This document shows, in pieces, positions 30,850 to 44,288 of a stretch of DNA of 64,000 nucleotides (positions within the stretch are counted from its first letter, which is position 1; each line of letters starts with the position of its first letter). The notes under the pieces are model-generated. The model was not told the origin of the DNA. It did not search any database and saw only the letters and a program-made list of their open reading frames with translations. The position numbers and the translations under genes are program-made. The DNA is from Acanthamoeba sp. SK_2022b (taxonomy: Eukaryota; Discosea; Longamoebia; Acanthamoebidae), in NCBI GenBank assembly GCA_027943245.1, contig JANDJZ010000160.1:1-64000 (forward strand). Reading direction: 5' to 3'.

Positions 30850-30895
30850 TTTCCCGCCAAAAATTAGCGCAGCCGACAAGCTTTTCCCGCCAAAA
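30850..30895. promoter_or_regulatory. Two tandem E2F-type sites
   Basis: TTTCCCGCCAAAA (30850-30862) and TTTTCCCGCCAAAA (30882-30895) both fit the E2F consensus TTTSSCGC. They mark the return to CpG-containing host DNA, about 275-320 bases before the next ATG. Confidence 0.55.
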
Positions 30896-31168
30896 CATCG
30901 GTGATCCAATGAATCGATTTTCAAGATCGCTGCGCTGGATCACGGCTCATCTATACATTAGCTCTTACTTGAGTCCGATCTCTAGCTTATTCAAGGGCGA
31001 CACACACTGCGCTCTTTCTACCCTTTCAATAGGCACTAATTTGTACGCTTTCGCTCATCTGTGTTCATTGGTGGCAATGCTGCTGTCCTGGCGGCCGGCT
31101 AATCGCTCCCTGCATGTTTTTATGTGCAGCAACAAGTTAATGAATCAAAAGAGAGCCAAGATTTGTAA

Positions 31169-32406
31169 ATGGCAAACTGTACGGGACGTAGACTTACCAG
31201 AGGTCATCTGGGTCACCACGTGACCCTAGAGGGAGCTTTTCGTGACACGGATGGAGGGTACCTTGGCCACTTCACTCTTTTATTTTATTTTTGTTTATTT
31301 GTTTTTATTTATTCGTTATTTTCTACTCGTTTCGATCAAAGCCCTCACTTGTGGAATGGGTTCTTGTTGTGTTGGGCAGTGTGGTGACTTTCGGGGGAGG
31401 AAAGATCACCAAGTGGTGGCGCATACGGAAGGTGAAGAGGGAGCGGCTGCGGCTGCAAGAAAACGAAAAGCTCGGGTGGGAAGGAGGAGGAGGCGGGGGT
31501 GAGGAGGCGGGTGGTGGCGGGGAGGGTGGGGAGGGTGGAGGTGTCGACGTCCCGTACAGTGGTGGCGGCCGCTGGTTGTACACCACCTTGTTCGACGCAG
31601 CGGTCGACCTTATGCCATCTGCTCTTGCCTTCTCTCCTCAGGTACGCCAAACACGAGCAGGACACCGCACACGCACGCAGACGATCTCGTGTGCGCCTGT
31701 ACCGTGAGCTTCTTCTAACCGCCCGTGCTCATCACAGCTGGACCAATTCGCGTTGGCCAGCCAGGAGAAGGGCGTGGGGATTTATGCCTATCCCTCGTGT
31801 GCACTCGCCCACCAGCTCACGCTCTGTGATGTACGCTCCCTACCCCGGCGTGTTCGCCTTGCGCCCACTCCAAGCGCACCACGCAGGAACTATGTCAACA
31901 GCCAACTCATGCCTTCCTCTTCCTTTCTCCTCCTCGTTGTTGTGTTGTTGTTGTGTTGTTGGTAAACGAGCGTGGGTCTCTGCGACGGCCGGCTGTGGGA
32001 GGGCTCGCGGCTTATTCGCTTTCCTTCAGCTCGCAGGGCGATCTACTGGCCATAGCGCAAGCGTGCGTGCCTCCGACTCTCGCGCATGCTCCTTGCTCTC
32101 TTATTTTCTTTACATTATATATTATACAATTTTTTTTAAAATATGTGTTTTATTTTGTTTAAATTAATTAAAGAATTCGGCGATTTGTGCAGAGGCGTTG
32201 CGGGAGTGCGCATCATGGACACCACGTTCGGGCGCCTGGAGTTGGTGCTGCACGAACGACCCCCGCGTACTGCCGCACGGAAAGCCGAGGCCCGTCGCGC
32301 GCGGGCGCCGTCGGATGTGACGGTGGAGGGGTGCTCGCTGTCCATCGTTGCGGTGTCTTTCTCTCCCTACAAGGATCTACTGGTAGGCCTCTCCCTTGCC
32401 CTCTAC

Positions 32407-32481
<75 letters not shown>

Positions 32482-34395
32482 CCGTGTCTATGCGATGGCG
32501 CGTGGCCTCATTCGGGCCGTGTGCGCCTTTCCTCCAGGCGGTGCGCTCTACGGCCATGCTCTCGGTGTGGGTGCTCAGGAGAAGCGACGCGTCGGCCAAC
32601 GACGACCTGCAGGCGCGCCGCTTGCTCGCGCTCCCTCTCCCCGTCCCATCGAGGTGCCCCACAGTTTTTTCCCCGCCGCTTGTGTGCGTTTCTGTCTTTG
32701 GCGCGAGACCTGCGGCTGAGCGTGTCGTGTGCGGTCGCCCTGGGCAGCTTCCGCGACTACAGGATCAAGTGGGACCGGGGCGCGGAGGGACTCCTCTACC
32801 TGCCGGCGACGGAGCAGATCTCGATCGTACAGGTCTACGAGGACGACGAGTGCGTCACCGTCGCGGCCAACCAGGAGGACACGCAGTGCGACGACAGCCA
32901 AGCGGGGGGAGGAGCTCTCCCGACGGAGCCGAAGCGGGAGCACGCTGGCGACGCTCCGGCGGCGGCGGCGACGGCGGGATCGCAGGATGATCAAGACTCG
33001 GCGGCGAGCCAGGCGAACCCCGAGAGCAGAGGCCTCGTGAGAGAGGCGCGAAAGCGAAAACGAAAGCGACGCCAATCGCAGAAGGGCGATTCGCAGGCGC
33101 TAAAGTCCGAAGAGCGGCGGAAGGGCAGGCGCGTGGTCAGAGTTCGCGGCAAGCGAAGACGCCTCGGCCACGACGACAACGCCCGCGTCGACACCAACGG
33201 CGACGAGGCGTTGGCTTGTGTCAAGGTCGAGCCACGCGACGACGACGACGGCGTCGGCGAAGAGAAGGAGAAGCTGTGGGTCCCCATCAACAGCTTTGGC
33301 TTCTTTGACTCGGAGGAGTCAGAGTTCGACAGCCTGCCCGGCTCGCAACAGCCCATTAGCGGCAAGAGAACGAAGGAGAGCGAAGCGCGACAGCCAAGCG
33401 CGACAGGCGAACTGGACGGCGGCGCGGCGACGGTGAAGCCCGAACCGGGCGACGTCAGCGAGGTCCCCAAGAGCGAGCCGACGCCGGCAGGTCGTCTCGT
33501 GGTGTGCCGTGGCGGGACGAGCGCGTGTCAGCTGTTCTTTGACTGCTGGTGCGGCAAGCACGTCCTGTGCTCGGCCTGCAAGCCCGACAACCGGCCATGC
33601 GCCAAAGAGGGAGACAGTGTCCCCTCGGCGGCGGCGGCGCGCGAGACCGGCAGGGCGCCGACGGAAGCGCCACCGCGCGACGAAGGAACGCAGGAGGACT
33701 CGAGCCAGGCGACGCTCGACAACCTCCTCTTCTTGGCCCGCAACCGCGGGGGAAGGGGAGTGGGCGACGAGAGCGAAGAGGAGAGCGAGCCCGTGTGGCT
33801 GGACGCCGGCGGAAGCCCTACGCAAGGTCCGCGTCACTCCGCCGCCGGCGTGCCCAAAAAAGGGCTTCGCGGAAAGAAGCGCTGACCACGTGCGTTCGTG
33901 CGTTCGTGCGTGTGCGTGTGCGTGTGCGTGTGCGTGTGCGTGTGCGTGTGCGTATGCGTGCGTGTGTGCGTGTGCGGTTCGTGTCGTGGACGTGATCGGA
34001 CAGATAGCGACATCGGCGCGGACGACGGGGGCGATCCCCAGCCGGCCGCCTGCGCGCAGTCGCAGGACCCCGAGGAGATGAAGAAGCGATACGCCAAGTT
34101 TCTGGAGAGCCTCCTCGCCATGCAGGAGCAGGAACAGCAGCATGCGCAGGGCTGCGGCAAGGTCTCGGCCGTCGACGATGCCAACGCCATCAACGCGCCG
34201 GGAGAGGTGAGCCGCCACCCAATCTCACAATGCGAATCTTTGTGTGTTGGTGGCGGCGCCTGTCGCACGTGTGCTCATGTTTATGGGTTGGGGGGGGGGG
34301 GAAAATCGTACAGCCAACCTGGCTCAAGAAGCGAAGACAGCGCGAGAAGCTGCAAAAGATTCTGTTGGCCGACAAGGAGTGCAACAAGGTTCGGG

Positions 34396-34465
<70 letters not shown>

Positions 34466-35340
34466 AACGCACTTGAGGGCTCACTTGAGAGCATGAAACC
34501 TGGTAGCTGCTCGAGGCCTACGATCAGGAGATGCGGAAGGATATCAAGAGCCGCAAGGAGTCGTCGATCGCTGCGCTGTCCAAATCGATCCTGCGACGCG
34601 CTCGGAGCGAGGGCGACCTGCTCGCCTCCATGCGCGAAGAGCACACGGAATCCGGGACGGGAAAGAAAACGAAAGCGAAGACGAAAGCGAACACGAAGGC
34701 GGCGACCAAGGCACGAAAGCCAACCGAACGCGTCGCGCGATCCAAGGCCAAGGGCGCACAGAAGAGGCAACGGTCCAAGAGCACACGCACCAAGGCAGGC
34801 AAGGGAAACGCGCGCCGCCACCGCGACGGAGACGATGACGACGACACGGAAACCGACGAAACCAGCGTCGACGGGCTGACAGGCGAGGACCTGGTCTACG
34901 CGCTCACGCTCAAGGCCTACCGGCACTTGGGCAAGCTCAAGGAGTGCCTGGGTCACCAGCTCTTCCAGCAGCCCTCTACCTCATCGTCATCATCGTCATC
35001 GTCATCATCATCATCAACAACAACTTCATCTTCCTCAGACGTCGAGTGCATGCACCCGCTCGACCTGCGGAGCATGCGGCGCGAGCTGGAGCGGTGCCTC
35101 GGCCTCCTGCATCCGTCGTCGGCGCTGCCCTTCCACCTGCCCTCGACGTCGCTCGTCGCCACGCGCGCGGCCTACCTCTCTGGCGCGCGGCAGCGCAGCT
35201 GGGGACCGCCGCCCCCGGCCCTGGCGCGCAAGAACGCCGCCGACCACGACCGCCACCACGTCCTCGACTCCGCGTCGTCGCGGGACGGCGACGATCCAGG
35301 CCGCCGGCCGCCACGACGGCTCATCCAAACGCTCCTCTGA
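31169..35340 (+). CDS. WD40-like repeat protein with long acidic/basic disordered tail
   Basis: Exons 31169-31257, 31380-31641, 31738-31830, 31971-32062, 32193-32382, 32538-32653, 32748-33826, 34004-34206, 34314-34388, 34507-35340; 1010 residues. The first third has WD40-like strand patterns restored across splice sites: GGVVTFGGGKITKWWR, SFSSQGDLLAIAQAGVAGVR, VSFSPYKDLLAVRSTAMLSV, LLYLPATEQISIVQV. The middle is charged and disordered with NLS-like RKRKRKRRQ and GKRRRLG and a small Cys cluster (FFDCWCGKHVLCSACK). Helical Glu/Lys segments (YDQEMRKDIKSRKES) and a Ser-rich run near the end follow. A nuclear scaffold role is likely; the family is not recognised. Two E2F-type sites upstream suggest S-phase expression. 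Two introns carry CA repeats. Confidence 0.7.
32408..32479. repeat. (CA)n microsatellite
   Basis: Long CA run starting about 25 bases into an intron of the WD40-like gene. Confidence 0.95.
33049..33068. repeat. (CGAAAR)n tract, frame R-K
   Basis: Same hexanucleotide as at 18504-18537, here read as Arg-Lys in the WD40-like protein. Confidence 0.75.
33896..33976. repeat. (GTGTGC)n hexanucleotide repeat
   Basis: Imperfect GTGTGC units in the intron between 33826 and 34004. Confidence 0.85.
34397..34463. repeat. (CA)n microsatellite
   Basis: CA run just after the donor of the last intron of the WD40-like gene. Confidence 0.95.
34661..34698. repeat. (CGAAAR)n tract, frame K-T/A
   Basis: Hexanucleotide tract in the last exon of the WD40-like gene, read as Lys-Thr/Lys-Ala. 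Confidence 0.7.
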
Positions 35341-35487
35341 TTTTGGTGGGCGGGCGCGCGCGTGTGCGGTATGTGTGGTATGCGCGCGTGTGCGTGTGCG
35401 GTGATGATTGGAGCAACAACATGTATTAACATTCTATATACACAGTAGCGGGAGAGGAGAGCAGAGAGCAGAGCACGGGGAAGGAGC

Positions 35488-37267
<1,780 letters not shown>

Positions 37268-38588
37268 ATGAAGAGGACACGCAGCCAAGCACGCACGACA
37301 GACACACAGAAATCGATTAATCGAAAACGTAAAATGGGGAATACGGGCGGCAAAAAGAGCGGCTCTGTCTCGACCCCAACCTCACCCGCCCCTACGCGTG
37401 CCGCAGACACACCATCGAGTTTGCAGGCGTCTGCATCCATGTCGAACCTGCCCTTGTCGGCCGACACAAATTCAAAGAATGAGGAAAGTAGGGCAAAAAA
37501 ATCAAAGCTGAAGAGAAGCAAGAAAGAGGAGCCAGCAGAGGACAAGGAGAAGCACAATGAGAAGGAGGAGGCTGGAGAAGATGAGGAGGACGGTGAGACC
37601 ACAACTTTTAGCGACGAAGACGAAGATGAGGATGAAGAAGAGGGCGAGAAGAGCAAGGACACAGGAATTGTGCCCGAAGCTCACACCAAGGCTGCCACAG
37701 AACGACTGCTCAAGGAGCTAAAGGTGCATCAACTTCTCATATTTTTATTCTTTTATGGTGTTATTTTCTACATGCAGAGGCTCTTCTGCGTGTCAGCTAA
37801 CGTTCAAAGAGTACAGGAGTTGCGACAGCCCGACGTGGCAAAGGACGGCTACTCGGTTGCACCCGTTGAAGACAACATCTACAAGGTAATAAATCCACAA
37901 AAGCTGATCAGATTGGCCCTACACTCTCTCCTACTTCGGTTTTGTTTCCTCCCACGGGCCGTGTGCTAATGCTTTAGCGCTACACAGTGGCACATAAAGC
38001 TGTTTGGATGGGACGACGACGCGCAGATCAAGCAGGACCTCACCCTCTACGAGAGCCTCACCCAGCGCGACCACGTCCTGCTGGAAGTCATCTTCCCCAA
38101 GGCACCTCTCTCCCTCCCAACCCACCACTGAGCGTCCACACAAACCACGACACTACTCCAGCAGACCTCAGCGTTTTTGGTGGTTGTTGATTGTTCTTAC
38201 TGACGTGTGGCTCAACACGCAGGAGTACCCTAACCTGCCACCATTCATTCGGGTGGTCTACCCTCGCTTCCACCAGTACACGGGCCACATCACCATCGGT
38301 GCGTGCAGACCATCGATTGGTCGTGATGCCTTGCTGCCTTGCTGCCGTGATGATGTTGACGTGAGCGATGTGCCCCTCCCCCAAGGCGGTTCGATTTGCG
38401 TGAAGGACCTGACGAGGAGCGGGTGGAGCGTGGAGTTCCAGCTGCGGCCATTCTTCGTGATGATTCGAAACCTCCTGCTCGAGGGCGGCGCGCTGGTGGA
38501 CATGGACAACTACCACACCGACTACAGCGAGCAGGAGGCCCGCGAGGCCTTTGACCGCGTCGCCCGCGCGCACGGCTGGGAGCCCTGA
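37268..38588 (+). CDS. UBE2Q: UBE2Q-type ubiquitin-conjugating enzyme (E2)
   Basis: Exons 37268-37723, 37778-37885, 37988-38101, 38223-38298, 38386-38588; 318 residues. The N-terminal half is a charged Lys/Glu-rich region with an acidic patch. The UBC domain starts near residue 145 (TERLLKELKRLF) and follows UBE2Q order: DNIYKWHIKLFGWDDDAQ, FPKEYPNLPPFIRVVYPRF, then GGSICVKDLTRSGWS with Cys256 as the thioester residue. UBE2Q proteins replace the HPN motif of typical E2s with a Gly-rich block, as here. The intron after 38101 needs a GC donor (AAG|GCACCT). The start is the first ATG in frame. Confidence 0.9.
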
Positions 38589-38669
38589 TGCTGAATGTAA
38601 AGAATGCAAATGAAGAGGCAAGGAGCTTTCTCTTCCATTTTCTTGGGCTGAGAACACACGAAAAGAAAG

Positions 38670-39064
38670 ATGAAGGGAGTTCGGGTGCTGGTCGTCCTGT
38701 TCGTTCTGTTCGCTGTGGCCACGTCTGCCGCCAACGGGTCGTCACCCGTCCGCTCCGCCATCGCGTACGCTTCTTCGTTCTTTCCTTCGTTTTGTGCTAC
38801 CCCCCCCTCCTCTCTTCCTTCTTTTTGGTTCGCTGACGGTTGAGTCGGTGCGTCCACAGGGACGAACCGTCGGTGACGGAGGGCAGCAGCGAGTGCACGA
38901 TCGAGCTGGGCATTCAGTGCTCGCAGACCATTGTGCAGTGCTATCTCGTGTGCAAGGAGTACAAGAGCGACCCCTCGGACTGCTTCAGCTGCCTCGGCAG
39001 CCAGAGGCAGACCTGCTGTCCGTGCCTTCTCAAGACCTTTGGCAGCGCCTTCCCCTGCCAGTAG
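38670..39064 (+). CDS. Small secreted cysteine-rich protein
   Basis: Exons 38670-38764 and 38860-39064; 99 residues. Signal peptide about 1-21 (GVRVLVVLFVLFAVATSA). The mature part, about 60 residues after a Ser/Glu linker, holds ten cysteines, including CYLVC, CFSC and CCPC, enough for five disulfides. No family recognised. It ends 99 bases from the convergent GGCT-like gene, and AATAAA at 39101 follows. Could be a defence, adhesion or cyst-wall peptide; function not inferred. Confidence 0.75.
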
Positions 39065-39100
39065 TAATTGTCTTGTCTTGGTGATGCGAACGAGCGTTAG

Positions 39101-39106
39101 AATAAA
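39101..39106 (+). promoter_or_regulatory. Poly(A) signal AATAAA
   Basis: 37 bases after the stop of the small secreted protein gene. Confidence 0.55.
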
Positions 39107-39163
39107 AATGCTGTGATTTTGATAAAATAAATAAGTTTTTCGAGCTATTGCTTGTGAAGCTGA

Positions 39164-40620
39164 TCAGGCAGCGTGAGTCTCGAGATAGCCGATTACTTCA
39201 GGATTTTCGATCCACTGCTTGCTCGCCTCGCCCAGCAACTAAACGCAAGCCACCAGTCAGCCCACACAATGCACAGCCAACAGAGAACGAGGAGAGCTTA
39301 AAGAGGCAGAGGGCGCACCTGGTCTTCGACCCAGGCGTAGTGAAGGTCGGTGAGCTCGGCGACGGAGTGGGCCGGCGGGAGCGAGGGCTCGTTGATGGCG
39401 CCGCAGTACCACAGGGCAAAGTCCTTGCCCTCGACGTTGCTCATGTACGGGAGGAACTGGTCGACCTTCTCCTTGGACACGCAGAGCCGCAGCACCTTGT
39501 CCTTGAGCAGCGTAACGATCGTGCGGGTCTCCTCGCCCCGCGCCCGCTTCTCGTGCAGCTCGGCCAACAGGGCCGCCAGCCTTTCGGGCGTGTACGTGTA
39601 CTCGGGCGTCCTGCGTCGCGCAAAGGCACAAGGAATGCGCATTGGAATGCGTTCAAGGGATCCGAGTCAGCCATTGGCCAGAAGGGAGTGGGCCACGCCG
39701 TGGGCAACGGACCGCGGCGGACACTGGAATCGGTAGTATTGGTCGGGCGTGCGGCTCTTGACGAAGTCGAAGCTCTCGATGTGGGCGATGTGGCGCTCGT
39801 GGAGATTGAACTCGCGGGCGCTCTGCAGGATGATGTTGCGGTAGCGCTCCATCGGCCGACCGTCGCCCGGCTCGATCATCGCCGGCATGCCGACAAACAC
39901 AAACGCCGGCAGCTGCGCAATGAAGAGAAAATACAAATCAATATAAAAAAAGATTAAGATTAAAAAAATTTATTTATGATTAATTTAATTATGATAGTCG
40001 ATCACAACACGCACCTTGTGGCCATCGTACGTGGTGACGGTGAGCAGTTCGACGGTGTAGATGCGGTCTGCGTGTTTTGCGCGACACAAAACAACACGAA
40101 AGGGAAAGTGGAGTGAGCAGCCGGAGAGGGGTTACCGCGCGGCGTCGGGGCTTACCTTTGCCCTCGATGTGTTCGAGCTTGCGCATGTCGGCCAGGGTCA
40201 GCTGGTGGGCGATACCGTGCACCTCGGCACCGGGCCGGGGCTGCACGTTGCCCATCATGCCGCCCATGTTGAACTTGAACTCGTACTGCGTAACCCCGCA
40301 CACATGCCACACGACAGTCACACGCCGCGGAGAAGAGAGCTGTCGTGAGCGGCTTGGTCGCGAGCAAATCTTCCTGCGTGGCTTGTACGTCGCGCAGGAT
40401 GGCGGGCAGGCTTTGCAGGGGCGTGACGTGGCGCTTGGCGAGGGAGGACCGGTTCATGTTGGCACCGTAGGCGAAGGCCCACACCAGCTCTATCGGTTTT
40501 ATTTTTATTTTAGTGTTTAAGTAAGCTGACTATTTTTACCAAAACAGTAAAGATAGGTCGTGGCGAACCCCGACTATCATCCACAGGATATGCTACTTCT
40601 TCGTCGGTGCGCTGCATCAT
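39164..40620 (-). CDS. Gamma-glutamylcyclotransferase-like protein
   Basis: Exons 5'->3': 40620-40569, 40489-40389, 40285-40156, 40067-40015, 39912-39725, 39610-39319, 39238-39164; 296 residues. The GGCT/AIG2 fold appears at the N-terminus: WAFAYGANMNRSSLAKR (the substrate-loop YGxNM block), PAILRDYEFKFNMGG, and GAEVHGIAHQLTLADMRKLEHIEGK, where a Glu sits at the usual catalytic position. A C-terminal extension of about 150 residues (YRNIILQSAREFNL, AALLAELHEKR, YAWVEDQ) is helical. Members release 5-oxoproline from gamma-glutamyl peptides. Specificity of this one is unknown. All six introns keep phase. Confidence 0.85.
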
Positions 40621-40996
40621 GTTGTTGGTGAAAGGGAAGCGTTCCGGGCCAGACGTGGCCCTGGCCTACGGCTCTTGTCAGGCTCCGGAGAAGCCAGTCA
40701 TATGTAAGGGAAAAAAAGAAAAAAGAAAAGAAAAAGAGCTTGCCAGGAATGCCCCGGTGACGTCAGCAGCTGTCAGTAACGGTCATCCCTGGCAGCCTCG
40801 GTATCCTGGCACTGTAGCCCAAGCTCGCGATCACCGGGGAGCCCACACCCAGGTGCCAAGGTTTGGGTACAGGCGAGGGAGTGATTGAAGAGAGTGAGGA
40901 GAAGGAGGAGAAGCCCTATATTGAATGTGAAGTGGCGAGGGGCAGATCTTCTGTTTCGTTACGGGCAAGATTGGCGTTTTTTTTTGAAGATTAGAA
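40621..40996. other. Divergent promoter region, GGCT-like / Ras-RapGAP
   Basis: 376 bases between divergent starts. TGACGTCA at 40758-40765; an A-rich stretch at 40706-40740; no other motif recognised. Confidence 0.45.
40758..40765. promoter_or_regulatory. CRE-type palindrome TGACGTCA
   Basis: Third copy of the octamer found at 4186 and 16492, again in a divergent promoter region. Confidence 0.45.
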
Positions 40997-43900
40997 ATGA
41001 TGAAGTCGTCGGGATACAACTCGCTGCGGCGCACCAAGGACAAGGAAGCCTCCGAACAGATAAAGAGGGAGAAGGAGGAGAGGAAGATGGAGGCACGCGA
41101 GGAGAAGGAACGCAAAAAGAACGAGAAGAAAGCGAAAGCGAAAGCGAAGGAGAACGACAACAAAAAGAACGAGGGGGGCGGAGGGAACGTGCTTACGCGG
41201 ACCATCTCCTTCAAGCGGAGCACTTCAATCAAGGCCCTCCTTGGTCTCAAGGGAGGCGAGGGCCTCCCGGCGGCCGATCCGAACAAAATCGTCTCCGTCA
41301 AACGCGACGATGAAGATGAGGATGACGATGGCAACGAAGACGACGGTCACAAAGAAGGAAAAAGAGAGCACGCAGGTGGCGAACCGGAAACAGACGTTGA
41401 ACAACGCCGGCGGTCAAAGAGCGTGGGCGGAGATGATGGCGAAGCCCAAGACAGAGAGCCCACCAACAAATCGAAAGGAGGCGAGAAGGCGAAGAAGGAC
41501 AAGAGCCACCTCACTACCTCGTCTTCTCACTCGCCCTCCTCCCAGAATATCGTCAACGCTTCAGCTCTTCCCTCTTCTCCCACCTCTATTTCATCTTCGG
41601 CCTACCCGGCATCTTCGCTCTACTGGTCGGCCACGTCGTCGCCCCGCGCCGCGGCCTCTGCCCCTTTGGTGGCCACCAAGGACACGAAGAAGAGCAAGAC
41701 CAAGGAGAACGCCGACAAGAGCAGCGCCAACAACAGCGGCAAGAACAGCAAAAGGAATGGCGAGTGGTGGACGGGCACGGTCTCCAAGGTCGAGAAGCTC
41801 CTCACGCAGGCCGAAGCCTCGTCCAACGCCGCCAAGAAGGGCGCGCACCCCGTCCGCATCGTACGATGCGCCCTTCCCTCCCCACACAACACCACTGCAT
41901 TTGCGATGAGTGTCGTGACGCTGACCGTGCGCGTGCGGGCTGGTCGCGACAGGTGGTGGTGGGCGGCTCGTGCGGCAAGTCATGTATGATAGCTCACCTC
42001 ACCACGGGCAAGTTCGTCAAGTCGCCCAAGGCCACGACCAGTACTTGATATGCCGCAGTTTGTCCGCGTGTGTTGTTGGCCTTTATTTTATTTATTAATA
42101 TTAATTCTTGTGTTTGCGATGTCGCTTGCGAAGACCTGGTGCAGCACATGGTGCCGCTCGACGGTGTGCAGTACGACGTCAGCATACTCGAAATCGGGTC
42201 CTCCGCTTCCTGCAAGAAAATCTTCCCCAAGGTAAATGACCTCTCGCCGCTCAACCGCGCAAGCACACGCACAACAAATCCCACGCTCTGCAACCGCCCA
42301 AGGAGCCCATGTGAAGAAGGAGGTGACTTCAAGTGCACTCCCTCTCGCAGAAAGGACAGCACATCGCGTGCAACCCTTTTGGGAGTGGAGGGGAGGGGGG
42401 CATCGACGCGTAGCATTTTTGCTCGCCTGTCTGCCCGGAACGCAAAGGCCTATGGATCTTGCCAAGGGACCGCTCTCTATTTTGCGCTTGAATTTCTCTA
42501 AATTAGGAAATAGGGCCGAAAAACAACAAAACGGGGACAATCAACGACGCGCCCTATCTTTGCCGCATACAAAACAGAGCCGCGCCGTAACGCAAGCTCA
42601 CACCTCCTCCCTCCTCCTGGGTGTGTTGCTCGGCGCCGTGCTGTGCTCTCCTGCTCCAGTGCTTTGGGTGGGCAGACTGTTTCATGCTTGTGTACAGGTA
42701 CGCACACCTCTCTCCCCGTCGTCTCGAGGAAATCTGGCGCCAGCGTATCGCTCGGCAGATCTGTCTTCGCAGCTTCTTCTCCCCTCAAACTCTACTCATA
42801 CTCCGGGGGAGAGTTTGGGGGCTGACAATCTGTCTCCCACATGCGCAGCATCGCGGACTCGAAATCGTTCCACGAGCTGAAGAAGCTGTACAAGGAGATT
42901 ATGCTTGTAGAGGACGCCGCCTCACTACCGTTTTGCATCGTCGGCACACACAGTGATCTAGAGGACGAGGCCAGGTACGCCCTATGTCATCACCAACTCC
43001 CTCCCCTTCCCTCTGTTCTTGTCGTGGGATTTTTTTCCTTTTCTTTTTTTTTTGGAATTCTTGGGTATGTTAGACCATACCCCTTTAGTTGTTAATGAAT
43101 AGCGTAGTAATAATGGATATGAAAAAAGCCAAACAGAGAGCGGCAAAAACAAAAATAAATTGAAAATACAATTGGTTTAAGACATGTTGCCGACCCACAG
43201 GGAAGTGCTCACGGCCGAGGGACGAAGTCTAGCGTACGAGTGGGGCGGACGACCGCTCGTGGAGATCTCCTCAAAGACCGGCCGCAACGTCGATAAGGCC
43301 TTCGAGACTCTCGTGCGCGAGGCGCGCGACTTTGGCAAAGACGTGCGTCCTGCCCTGCCCTCCCTCCCTCCTCCTCCCTTTGTCTCTCAAGAGCCAATCA
43401 CAAACGCGCGTTTCCTGCACGTGGGGCGCGAGCAGAAGGGGCTGGCCCATCCGCTGCACGCGCACATCGAGCGAGGCCAGAAGTGGGTCGAGGAGAAGAA
43501 GGCCAAGAAGGAGATGGAGATCCAGCGCGAGCGGCTCGAGCACGCCAAGAAAAACGCCGGCAGCGCGTTCAGCCTCATCGGCCAACGGGAGCGGCGGAGC
43601 GTTCGGGAGGGCTCGCTGCGCGGGCTCGGCCACCCGTCGCCCTCGAGCCACTCGGACATCTACAGCTCCAGCAGCAGCGAGGTCAGGTCGCGGCTCACGG
43701 CCGACAGCGGTCGCCTCGCGCTGTCCCTCAACCTCAGCCCCGCGTCGGGCAACGGCAACGCCGGCTCTGCCTCCTCCTCGCTCTCGTCCAACCGGCCACG
43801 GCACGACCTCGTCAAGGAGTGCGAGGGCTACGTCATCGAGGGCGGCCAGTGCCGCTCCGAACTCCTCTCCCCACGGGTAATACGCATACCATACCACGCA

Positions 43901-44206
43901 TACCTCACCGATGCGCATACCACGCATGCTCACCGCGCGCGCGCGTGCGACGTGGTGGCGCCACCCCAACACAGACGAAGCTGAAGCGGCTGGCGGGGAG
44001 CAAGCGGAACAAGCGGTGGTACAGGGAATATTTCCACAACCAGAGCCACACCAACTGGGTGGGGGTCGACCCCAAGCTGGGCCCCGTCATCGTGTCGATC
44101 CTCGAGGAAAAGGCCAGCAAGTCCTACAACCTTCGCATCGTCTCCCGCACAAAATATGTATACACGCCTCTCTCCCCTCCAGTCTTGCGCTGTTATGTGT
44201 GCTTTG

Positions 44207-44288
<82 letters not shown>

